Of a stretch of 64,000 nt of DNA, positions 1 to 10,565 are shown in pieces. How positions within the stretch are numbered: position 1 is the first letter of the stretch; each line of letters begins with the position of its first letter. The translations under genes and the position numbers were made by a program. The notes below the pieces were generated by a model. That model did no database searches. It worked only from the letters and a program-made list of their open reading frames with translations, and was not told where the DNA came from. This DNA comes from Apostichopus japonicus. Its lineage: Eukaryota > Echinodermata > Holothuroidea > Aspidochirotida > Stichopodidae. The DNA lies in contig NC_092574.1 of assembly GCF_037975245.1 (NCBI RefSeq), forward strand, positions 19,189,713 to 19,253,712, written 5' to 3'.

Positions 1-609
1 GATGGGGCTTTTTACTAAACTCAAATAAATAGTTATCAACTTGATTGGTTTGTTTCATTTCAAATAATGAAGAGAAAGTTTTAAAAATTTGTGGCTGACA
101 TTGTGTATTCATCATTTTTCTCTGGTCACATTTTAAAAATTAACTTTTTCCTATCATGCCATTTAACTTTACAGATATAAACCCCCACCCCCCCCCCCTT
201 CACCAAAAAATAAAACAACTTTGGATAAGCCTGGTACATTAGCAACGCCTGTTTGTAATAGTAGGTTTGATAAAATTGATACTGGTGACCAGATACAAAA
301 AGCAGCTTTGTAATATAAGATACTACAGATTAATCAATCAGAAGTGACTGAAATTCACAGACCACTTCCATTAATGCAACTTTTTTTACTTAATTTGGTC
401 AATTTTCAATAGCATCCCCAAATCCCACAACAACAGTTTGTTAAGCTTGACTTCTCAGACCTGTTTCTTTTCAACTAGTGAAGACCAAAAGGCTTTTCAA
501 TCAATGTGACTGGATATCCACTGTTGTTTGATTTAATCTGGTGACCATTATACTTCAGTTTCTCAAAAGCAACAGTAACAATAATGTAATGATAACTGAG
601 TATAGTAGA
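1..609. other. No gene seen; AT-rich sequence
   Basis: No coding exon or named repeat is recognised. It has a poly-C run near 187-199 and otherwise AT-rich unique-looking sequence. If the NIPA-like gene continues leftward on the minus strand, this may be intron of that gene, which is inference. Confidence 0.4.
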
Positions 610-1040
610 GTGTGTTACAGTTCTGTTATAGTACGGTACAGTACAGAACAAAACAGTTCAGCACAGCTACAGTACAACTCAGTACAGTATGGTATAGTAC
701 ATTAATGGTACAGCATAGTACAGTAATGTATAGTACAGCATAGTACAGTGCAGTTCTGTATTGTACAGCATCACTTTGGACAGTTCTATATTGTACAGCA
801 TAGTAAAGTACAGTTAGAACTGTATAGTACTGAACAGTACAGTTAAGTACAGTTAGGTACAGTACAACAGAGTAGTTATGTATGGTACAGTGCAGTATGG
901 TACGGTACAGTACAGTTACTGTATAGTACAATATAGTGCATTAGAGTTACTGCATACAGTACAGTACAGTACTGGTACAGTACAGCACTGATTAAACTAC
1001 AGTGTAGTACAGTATACTTATAGTACAGTACTGTATGGCA
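610..1040. repeat. GTACAGT-rich simple/tandem repeat
   Basis: About 430 bases are built from irregular short units such as GTACAGTACAGT, with interruptions (GTATAGTACA, GTTCTGTA). Apparent reading frames here translate to low-complexity Tyr/Val/Thr strings and are a by-product of the repeat. Confidence 0.85.
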
Positions 1041-2640
1041 TTTTAAATGTTCCTTGGGATATCAAACATCTGTTGTGACAGTTTGTGCTACAGACTATAA
1101 ATACCATATGTGCCATATCTGATTGCCTAAATGTGTTTATACATTGCAAACAGCACCAGCTAAAGTCTGCATATGTACCATGACTTAACTATGTTCACCT
1201 TTTCAGAGTTCATAAACAGTCATTTAGTAACAATATTAGGTATCTCTAATGAGGCAGAAAACAGTGCTGTTATCTGCTTCATGTACATATACCGCTCGGT
1301 ACATGAACACTTCCAAGCTTACAGTGTACAGATAGCTAAGTTAGACATAACTTAAAGGTGACCTTTGTATCTACTAACACTACTATAGATATCAACTACT
1401 GTATTGTCAGGCAAACAATTTATGAGTGAAATTTACCAAGCTGACATTGTTGCAAAAACACTTTAGACAGAAGGGTTTTTAATAAATTAATGCATGTTTT
1501 GCAAATTCTGAGATAAAACATTGATGGGAAGGGGGTGGAGGGGCAGGGACAAAGGAAAGGATACTACTATAGATCTAAATATTTATCATTAAAGATTCAA
1601 AGTAATAAAGTGTGCAAATTAATGTGTAGACCTACTTCTCCATTCAGGAGTTCATCAAAACAAGTAGAAATGCAATAAAGTTAAAGGTAGAATCTGAATA
1701 TAAACAACCGACAATTGTCCATCAGTGTAAAATGTTTAAATGCAGTCTAGTCTGTATGATGGTTGGTCTGTAAACTTATGATCTGTACTTTGTTCTAAAT
1801 CTCCCAAGATCAAGATGTGTACAATGCAAACATGATATACTGCACTTGAACGTCTTTTCACCTTCGACATGATTCTCTGAGTCTTCTCTTCATGCCCTCT
1901 TTAGGATTAAATGACAGAGATGTTACTCTAAGTGTTTATAAATTTCATAGGTAATTCTTGCATTTACTCTTTAACTTGTTGTGGTGGACTGATACACAGA
2001 TCGGTTCAACCAAGATGCTCCAACGCTTTACATGTAGATTCTTAAGATGAAGATAATTTTCTGTAAATATTAACAAATACTAATTGTCCATCTTTGATTA
2101 ATACGTACAGGAATTTCTGTTCAGTTTCACTTTGTTCCGTACAGATTACATTGCATGAGCCTATAACACATGGAGATATTGTGTAAAATTCTTTGTAGAA
2201 AACTTTGATAAATTGCAGTTATGGGTCAAAAGAATGTTCAGTCTTTAATTTTTTTTTACATTTTTTATTTTTTTTAAGTTTGTATTTTTTATATTTTTTT
2301 TATAGCAATGCTATGCACTATCAAACATCAGAATGATCATTCTTCGAAGTAAAATAATTTGTCAGGGTTTTATCTGTATTACTCTCTCACTGGTTAACTG
2401 AATACACTGTAGGTTCCCTTAAACAAACAAATCAATTAGCTATGTTGGGTCTCTTGTTAGCACTAAAAATTTTTACGTTTCTAATAAAAATCAGTACGTT
2501 AGAGATGACACTTTAATTAAATCAGTAATGAAAACATCTAATTAATGTTCACATGGTTAGTGTATGCATGCTTAAAGACTAAACTAATCTCGACATAAGG
2601 GCAGGTTGACCAAAGTACAGTTGTTATAAAGAGAGAACAA
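1041..2640. other. No gene seen
   Basis: AT-rich sequence with T-rich runs near 2250-2300. I see no exon of the NIPA-like gene and no recognisable mobile element. Probably intron or downstream sequence of that gene. Confidence 0.4.
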
Positions 2641-2699
2641 CTACTCCATGCAATTTCCCAATAGGTGGGGCCGCACACAGAGGTTCCACACTATAGCAA

Positions 2700-3085
2700 T
2701 GTCCGATCCAATTTACCAGGCACAATTATGTAAAGTAGCTCAATGTAGTTGTCTCATTGGTTGACCATCATGTACATTGGGAGAAATGTTAGTCATCCTC
2801 TAATTCTAGGATGGGACTTTATTAAGATGTACGTGAACTCCATCAATGTCGATCGTGGGACTATGACCATTCTCAATAAAGAAATTCCAATGCTAAGAAA
2901 GAACAGGGATTCTCTGTTGTGTTGCAACCTCATTACCAATCGAAATGAGAGGATTCCACCTGAAACACAAGTCTTTGTCAACGCTAAACCAGAGACTTCG
3001 CCATTTCAACCAGTGCCATACCAGTACAGAGGAAAACTGGAATCGCAATATTTCCAAGATGAAGACATTCGCTTACACATATAAG
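2700..3085 (+). mobile_element. Ty3/gypsy-like retroelement protease-end remnant
   Basis: An open stretch from 2749 to 3084 encodes HPLILGWDFIKMY followed by a beta-strand-like GTMTIL segment. HPLILGxDF is the typical C-terminal flap/helix signature of a retropepsin in Ty3/gypsy polyproteins (family knowledge). The catalytic DTG triad is not visible upstream in frame, there is no reverse transcriptase and no LTR pair was found, so this is a short dead fragment. The following residues (about 75-110) look like the linker after the protease. It lies in the presumed NIPA-like intron, opposite in orientation to the gene. It could be a domesticated protease fragment, but nothing supports that. Confidence 0.55.
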
Positions 3086-3640
3086 CTCCACAAAGTTGAC
3101 CGACCAATTGACCAGACTCAGTTGTCTCTATCATTCACAGTAGCCCCAAGAAACTGACATTTCAATACCTACATCTGATGCTTCTGTACAGCTTTAACAC
3201 ATCACCATGGCAACGTTTCCAACTTACAGCTTGATCAAACATTATTATGGGTACTTTAATTGTAGCAACAGGACTGTCAGCTGACTACCCACCTCTTTCA
3301 AATCTTTCAATAGACAGATTACAGGTCATGTGTTCCCTGACAAAATTTCCCATCACTCGTTTCAATTGATAAATTTTGGATTTAAAGAAAAATTAAGAGT
3401 GGCATTCTAAATATGCAGGTACACGTTTTACAAACTGAATATAAAAACAGCTACAACACGATTCTTTATAGTTGATTAAGTATTAAAGGTAACACAATGA
3501 AAGGCACAACAGTAAAATCAGCATATTGCTTGAATTAATAAAATTATCGAAATGTATGCCCTCCACACAGCGAGCTTAATTTTCCCTTTCCCAAATTTCA
3601 AAATACTCAATCAGTGAACTGAACGTAATAGTTTACTTAC

Positions 3641-6600
3641 GCTACAAGGACACTGAGGGCCCCTAAGGGTGTCACAAGGGTGGCTGGGGCAAATGCATAC
3701 GCCATAAAATTGCATAATTCTCCAAGGCCCACTGAAAATGATAGAAAAGAAGAGAAAAATATTTCATAGGAGAGTTCCAAGCAACAGCATGTCTAAATAT
3801 AACATGATATCAGCCAATGTAAATATGAATGATTTTTGTTATTATGTGCATTTTATAAGTATTAACATCGTCAAATGTGTAAGCTGCACAGATTCCCACA
3901 ACTTTTAAAACATTCTTCGTGACTAGCAACCCATGTCCATCATCTTGTCATTTCCTCGGTTGTCAATGCATCCTCCATTTTGATGTCATGCCAGTAGACA
4001 CCCTAGGCCTAGACATTGCATTAATAAAACTGCTGAACTTACGTACAGTTTAGAGTGCAAAAAAGAAACTAAAACAACAACAGCCCAGACTATGCATACA
4101 CAAGTAGAATATTGGAGGCCAAATTTTGAGTCAAATTGGAAATTTCAGTCAAATTGATTTTGAGCGTTTAGGACAGTTAGTGCAATCAGAGGATTTCAAA
4201 CATGTCCATGTGATGTCTTGTGTCATGGAGACTTAAAACCTTTTAATGACAAGCTCAAAATTATCTTGGAGTATACACTAAACTTGCCTTTCAAGCAGCA
4301 TTTTAAGTTTGGCCACCAATATTACCCACAACTACAGAGTGTTACTCAAAATGAGATTCCAAGACTTTTGTCACCAAATAAAGAATATTGAGTGAGTCAT
4401 TCATGAATTACTGAGTTACTAAAGTTAGGCAGATGAGAGGGGGGGAGCAAAAGTAAACTAGACACAGGCAAGAGATGAAAAAAGTAACTTAATGAATTTG
4501 TTTCTTTCTCATCTTTTGGTCGCCAAGACACTTTTCACACCTGCATTATGAACCCCATGAATAAACTGAATGGAAGCCTTCAAACTTTCCGACTCTGACA
4601 TACCAACATCCAAGACGAGCCTTGCTTAGTCAAACTACTGAACTACAATGGTATGATATGTCTGTTTGGAAACACATCAGAAAGTTTTGTCAAATTCTAC
4701 TCAAAATCCTGATTTAAATTACAACTCAAATTTTCCCTTTGCCTTTAAAAGTGATTTACGAGGAAGTATTAGAGTTATTTCAAAACTTCAACTGCCTTAT
4801 GGATTCACCCCTTAACATCATATCTTGTGACAGACATACTGCCACTTGTGTGATAATCAATACTCCGTGCGACCACCTGAGAACCACATCCCAATATTTT
4901 GTTGAATATTTGAGATAAAATGTAACATATTTGGAAACTATATTAATATGTGCCACATTTGCATTCATCTACCTAGGATAAAAAAGAAAAAAACAAGTTA
5001 TAGCAAGTCACTATTTCTACCTACAGACAAGACACAAATCACTTTTGCTAGCAAATTTTGTAATGATTCTCACTCTCTCATTTCTGTAAAATTATTTTAG
5101 TAGCATTTTAGGATCGTAGGTTGTGTTGATTCCACAAATAGTGATAATCTTTGATGAAATTCTCCTGAAATAACAACAGAGGTATTCACACTTACATAAC
5201 AAGAATCCAGCCCACCACATCCATTCTTTCAAATAAGCATGGCCGCCATCGCCTGTAAAGGTTAAGAGGAAAAAAGAAAATGACAATGATTTTCAATTTG
5301 AGAGAAACAACATCAGCCATGACATTTTGACATATTGTAGACACATCAATGCAGCCCCTACAGATAGATGGATTGGATATAGGTGGATGGATGGATTGCT
5401 ATACAAATAATGAATGGTTATGAGAATATAAGTGCAATAGTGCAAATATTTCATGAGTTGAAAGATGGAACGTTCCATACAACGAGGCGCAGCCGAGTTG
5501 AATGGAACAAATTACATCTTTCAACGAATGAAATATTTGCACTATTGCACGAATGGAAACCATTCATTATTTGTTTTATACAACATATTATATTAAGATG
5601 GGTATAATGCACTCATGCAACAGATTGTTTTGAACAGACAGGTTTCTCTGCTCTCTTACCATTGAAAAAAGTGCTACCAAAAAAGTACAACCCATAGTTC
5701 TATTTCATAGAGTGGAATAGAGCGGATTTTGCATGCAATCAACGAGCAATTGACCAATCAAATGACCAGTGTACAATTAGGTGTTGTATAAAATGGTGTA
5801 TAATTTGCTCTTCTTGGAAAGCCATTTTGAGCTAAACTGTGATGATGAAGAAATGGAACAAACAATGACCAATCCCCTTCTCTAACAAAGGAATCAATGA
5901 TGCAATCGTGAGAGTGACAATCCCCTTGGTAACTTGAATATTAATGACTGTAGCACTAGAGCCCGCAGTTTATTTATTTGGTCCCTTGGAAGTATAGTAT
6001 TAGGATGTTAAAGAGGTCTGCAGAATGACATCACAATTAAGAAAAAAACAGACAAAACAAGAGGGTAATCCATGGAGTTGCAGATCTCATCTACTCAAAT
6101 GACAAAAGTGATGGTTGGGTTACTTCTGAATTCATTTTGCTGCAATCTTTGTTAATAGGCTGGAATCCATTTTTGTAATGTATTGTTTTGTTCAAAGTTT
6201 AGAAGAAAAGGATATTACCGAAACCATCACTGTTGTTTCATGCAAGGCATCAAATTTGGGCCAATTTAGGCCTCTGGCCTACATTGTCCTTTCAATCTCC
6301 AGTAATCCCAAACATCCAAAAAGGAATATTCTAGTATTTGTCTCATGATTCTCTATATATGATGTGGTTTATTGGCTTTTCCTAAATGCTGACAAGCAGA
6401 TAATGGCTAAAAACCAATTTTTAGGTTTTCAACCCTTGACCTCTGACGTAAGACCTATTACACCAGGCACCTACCCACCAAGTTTGAACTTGATCGGAAT
6501 AACAGTGTAGGAATACGCAACCCACCTTTGCAAACAATTTTGGATAAATTGACCTCTGCCCTCGACCCTAAACACCTAAATCTGTCCTTTTTAAAATTCA

Positions 6601-8137
6601 TCTCATCATTCTCTACATATCATGTGGTTTAATGCCGGTTCCCTACATGTTGACAAGCAGAAATGGCTAAAAACCAATTATTAGTTGACCTTTGACCTCA
6701 TCAATCACACAGTCATGTGTTTACATGGTCAGGCACCTAACCACTAAGTTTGAACTTGATCCGACTTACGACTTACGGTCTAGGAGTTTACAACACACTT
6801 TTTTGTGCAAATTAGACGATTTTAACTGTTGACCTCAATTGACCTTTGACCACGGCCTAAACACCCAAATCTGTCCTGTTTTTAAATTTAGTCTCATCAC
6901 TATCTACATATCATGTGGTTTAATGACTTTTTCATACATGCTGACAAACAGAAAATGGCCAAAAAAAAAATTTTTTACATTGCTTGACCTTTGACACCAT
7001 AAATCATGCAAATTTTGAACATGAAAGGACTTAAATGGTCTAGGAGTATGCAACTCACTTTTTGCTCACTCACACACAATAACTCACACACGTACTTCCT
7101 CACATTTCTGATGTGGGGGTGAAGTACAATATCTCAGCTCTGTATACATTATGTGTAGGCCTTTTACAAAAATTTATGGTGTGGAAAATAGCAAAGTAAT
7201 TGGGGTGTGATCCCAGATTACACGGTGTGCACAGTACTTTGGCTTCTGACTGGCACCCCTAGCTAAGAAATGGCTATATACAGGGATTGCCACCAACTCA
7301 GGGCTACACAGCTCAGTTGGAAGAGTGTACTGGGATCGCAACCCTTGTTCTCGCTATAAATTTCTGTGCTCTTTACCATTGTCTAAAATGTCCCAGCTAA
7401 TTTTCTATTATTCATTTACTTACAAGAGATTATGGTGTGTTAGTATTATGTGAAAAATGTCAAACTACAGTGGAAGGGAACATCTGTCTAACTGTTTAGT
7501 CTTTTCCTGACCACAAGCTTTTTAAGGTGGTCAAAGGATGAAATATTTAACAATACTTTTAAATATTTTGTTTTGTTTTATTTTATTTATATTTTATTTA
7601 TTTATATTTTATTTATTATTTTTTTATATATATTTTTATATATATTTTTTATATTTTTTTATTTTTTTATATATATTTGTTATATATTTTATATATATTA
7701 TTTATTTATATTTATATTTTATTTATATTATATTATATTTTATTTTTTTAAATATATTAAAATAAATTAAAATATTTAACAACGTCAAGGTCGCACAAAT
7801 TCTGCACACACACCCGTCACTGATCAGCTTCAATATGAAGACTAACATGAAAAGACTAACCAGCTCTCGTTGCATACGCAGATATTTTGATGAGTGCTTT
7901 CTTCTTGACTATGAAACTGGTTCCGATAAATACGCTAGACGAGACCGCTAGGCTCAGACCAATGTAGAAATCTCTCTGATAGTAGAGCGGAATCGGTGCC
8001 GTGGCAGTCTCCAGGCTGTCTGTCGTCAACATGGTTGTCACTCTCGAAGCCGTCGTCGTTATGAAATCAGCCGTGGTCACATCCAGCGTTGTGACGTGCT
8101 GCGTTTCTGCTGTACTGTGTGTTATGTTTGACATCTC
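3641..8137 (-). CDS. NIPA-family magnesium transporter, N-terminal part (3 exons, runs off left edge)
   Basis: NIPA proteins are multi-pass membrane transporters for Mg2+ and other divalent cations. Three minus-strand exons join in phase: 8137-7861 (start codon at 8134), 5252-5196 and 3731-3641. The visible 142 residues begin with a Ser/Thr-rich segment (1-50, with an N-glycosylation sequon at residues 3-5), then a first membrane helix around [16 protein letters not shown], a basic KKK patch, [15 protein letters not shown], and a second helix region ending in [19 protein letters not shown], the most conserved block of the family. An in-frame stop lies two codons before the ATG, and the bases before it form a polypyrimidine tract with AG, so a 5' UTR exon is probably spliced on from further right. 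The last visible donor (GTAAGT, phase 2) predicts more exons beyond the left edge. NIPA1/2 or NIPAL membership cannot be decided. Confidence 0.9.
3740..5190. other. Intron of NIPA-like gene, no other gene
   Basis: This lies between coding exons 2 and 3 of the NIPA-like gene. AT-rich and unique-looking; no exon or clear repeat seen. Confidence 0.6.
5399..5792. mobile_element. MITE with adjoining palindromic core (copy 1)
   Basis: Two joined parts. Bases 5399-5575 form an imperfect hairpin whose arms read CAAATAATGAATGGTT and its complement, with a GC-rich turn (GAGGCGCAGCCGAG). Bases 5576-5792 form a 217-bp element bounded by inverted TTATACAAC ends. Both parts recur at 62868-63005 and 63287-63512, with the 217-bp body clearly alignable (shared ATGCACTCATGCAACAG and GAGCAATTGACCAATC). 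No coding capacity. The superfamily is not determined. Confidence 0.75.
6290..7060. repeat. Tandem repeat, three diverged units of about 260-290 bp
   Basis: The block containing ATATCATGTGGTTTAATG, GCTGACAAGCAGA, AATGGCTAAAAACCAA and a TTGACCTTTGACC string occurs three times, starting near 6341, 6601 and 6892. Units differ by substitutions and small indels, so this is an old tandem array. It lies in the NIPA-like intron. Confidence 0.75.
7285..7350 (+). mobile_element. Possible tRNA-like SINE fragment
   Basis: The string CAGCTCAGTTGGAAGAG resembles a tRNA D-arm/A box (TRGCNNAGYNGG). No B box follows at the usual distance and no folding cloverleaf is seen, so this is at most a degraded tRNA-derived repeat and not a tRNA gene. 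Confidence 0.3.
7545..7770. repeat. T/A-rich low-complexity tract
   Basis: Over 200 bases consist almost only of T and A (TTTATTTATATTTT type). Reading frames through it give Phe/Tyr/Ile strings and are not genes. It lies 90 bp downstream of the first NIPA-like coding exon. Confidence 0.9.
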
Positions 8138-10419
8138 CTATATTAAAGAGAGAGAGAAAAAGTAAAGAAATCATAAAAAAAAATTAAAAATTGACGACAG
8201 AATCAACACAAAATGTCGATTAGAGTTACCACTCAATGAGCTGTACAATCTGAAGAAATAATTTAACTTAACAAAGACTAGGCCTATACATTTGTGGTGA
8301 TAGGGTACAAAAGAAGCAGGGAAGACCCAAACCAACCCAATTGTATCATTCCTGAAGGGAATCACAAGAACAATTAACATTACAGTATCTATAACATGAA
8401 ACAAAAAGGACCCAGGTTCCATAAATCACAGTACGGTTCTGTATGCAATCTGTCTTTAAGTTTCTTGTAGATATCGCATCTGTTAACATTTCAATTTGAC
8501 AATAATGATCTCTGTAGTGGCTACATTTTCCTCTAAATGAAACAGATGGTTTAATGCCTAACCATAACTTCCTAAATCGAGGCAGCTATATATTGTCTGT
8601 CTCTGTAGTAAACTTAGTGAAGAGACAAAGATCTCTTTGTGGTCCAGGATTAACTAATTGAGAGAATCAGAGATGACAAAAGCTTTCAGTTTCACCAATA
8701 CTGGTCTATACTGTACCAGTACATTTATGCATTGTATTCTAGACCACACAAAAGATTTCAATAAGGGATTTAGAGAAACAAATTTAGTTGCCAAGAGATA
8801 CAAAATGGACTTACAGGTAATTTAAAACTAAAGAAATCAGCTTAGACATACATACTTTTACATGGTCAGTTGCCTATTGTTTGCAATAGGGGTGAAAGGT
8901 TAAATCCTTGAAATAATGGCAGGTTGAACTTGTGGAATACCACAAACAACCCCCAACTAGAAGACCCTTAAAATCGAACAGCCTTTTGAACTTGTCTAAA
9001 ACTACCACTCACCTTGCGTCTTATTTATGTGTGTTCAGCTTCTGATATTAAGTGCATATTAAGTACATCTGATATTGAGTGATAATGGCACACACTATTT
9101 ACCTAGATGCTTAGTTGGCACTACGGTGAGCTGCAGTCAGTGACCACCTCCACAACGGTCCAACTTTTTTGTATTGTGTGTTTTCCTAGGTATTCTACTG
9201 ATTTGAGAGTAGTTTCCTTGTTTACTCATCTTATTATGGTAACATTAGAAATGATGAATTTACACAAAGCAGACATCCTTCTCGTCATGGAGAGCATCAG
9301 TTTTTAAGTCTGTTGATTATTTCTTACCTAAGATCGATTACGTGCAGATCCGATTACTTAAAAACACATGATAAGAGTGACGTACTGTATAAGGCAAATA
9401 CCTTACGTAGTTTGCATGCGCATGGAATGGATGATTGCAATATGTTTGCTTAAAATTTAACAGTGGTAATTTTTCTCTTTGCACTAACCGATGACGAAAT
9501 GAGGTAAATACAGCACAAACGACTGTAGTTTAATTAATAGAATTTAATTACTGGTATGGACATATGTGAAAATAAATTGTATCAATCCAGTGGTGATAAA
9601 TCATATATGCGATCTATTAGTTGACATTTATGCATATATGTACTGTACAATATAGGATCTCGACAGGTAACTGAGTTAGGAATGAAGTATATCAGCATAG
9701 TGTGGGATGATAATAAGGTTGAACATCAGTTTTTCAGGAAAATTGTACAAAAACCAAGAATATTACAAGCATGATATACTGTACACACCGAGATTATGCA
9801 CGCAAAGGAATGCAAAGTGAAGTAACAAGACTTACTGCTTAATGGTACCAAAAATTCACTGAGAACTAACTGCCTTTTCTATGACATCACCATAAAACTT
9901 GGAGCCGGCCCCCCCCCTCCCCGAAAAAAAAAAAAATGTCACAAAATTATAAATACCATGTGAATTTATAGATATTCTGAGGCTGTTCAAATATTTTTCC
10001 TTTAAAATTTTCAACAATTTTTTTCACAAGGTTAACATAAATCTACTGTAACATTTTCTGTATCAGTAACAAGTATAATTTAGTTTTCAAAGTTTGAGTA
10101 ACAGATTGTGAAAGCTCTGAATTTTGTCTCATTATAATATGCTATATAATAATAAAATAAATATATGTACACAGTTCCCATATAACTTACACAACCTGCT
10201 ATCTAAATACATCTTTGCGCTTGTATCTAACAATTTGCTCATTTCGTATTCACTTTACCATGCAATGCTGGATAAATTATTCCCTATCAGTATATAATCA
10301 TTTTTTCAAAGTTTCTATAATTATTTGGTGAAAAGACAGGGCAGAAGAAGTGAGGGAGCAATGTAATATAACTTCTGCTGTGTCATGTCAGTATCTAAAT
10401 ACAAGCTTTTAATTGACTT

Positions 10420-10420
<1 letters not shown>
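8138..10420. other. Upstream of NIPA-like first coding exon; no gene assigned
   Basis: Presumably 5' intron, 5' UTR exon(s) or promoter of the NIPA-like gene, because its first coding exon starts at a splice acceptor. I could not place the UTR exon. A poly-C/poly-A junction sits at about 9908-9936. Confidence 0.4.
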
Positions 10421-10421
<1 letters not shown>

Positions 10422-10492
<71 letters not shown>

Positions 10493-10503
10493 ATATATAT
10501 ATG

Positions 10504-10562
<59 letters not shown>

Positions 10563-10565
10563 TTA
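10422..10565. repeat. (AT)n microsatellite
   Basis: About 140 bases of nearly pure AT dinucleotide with GTATGT interruptions. The long frames across it encode alternating Ile/Tyr and are artefacts. Confidence 0.95.

Noticed and set aside
626-931. 101-codon minus-strand frame
   Set aside because: By-product of the GTACAGT repeat; no splice sites or domain.
7285-7350. tRNA gene
   Set aside because: Only an A-box-like string; no B box at the proper distance and no cloverleaf.
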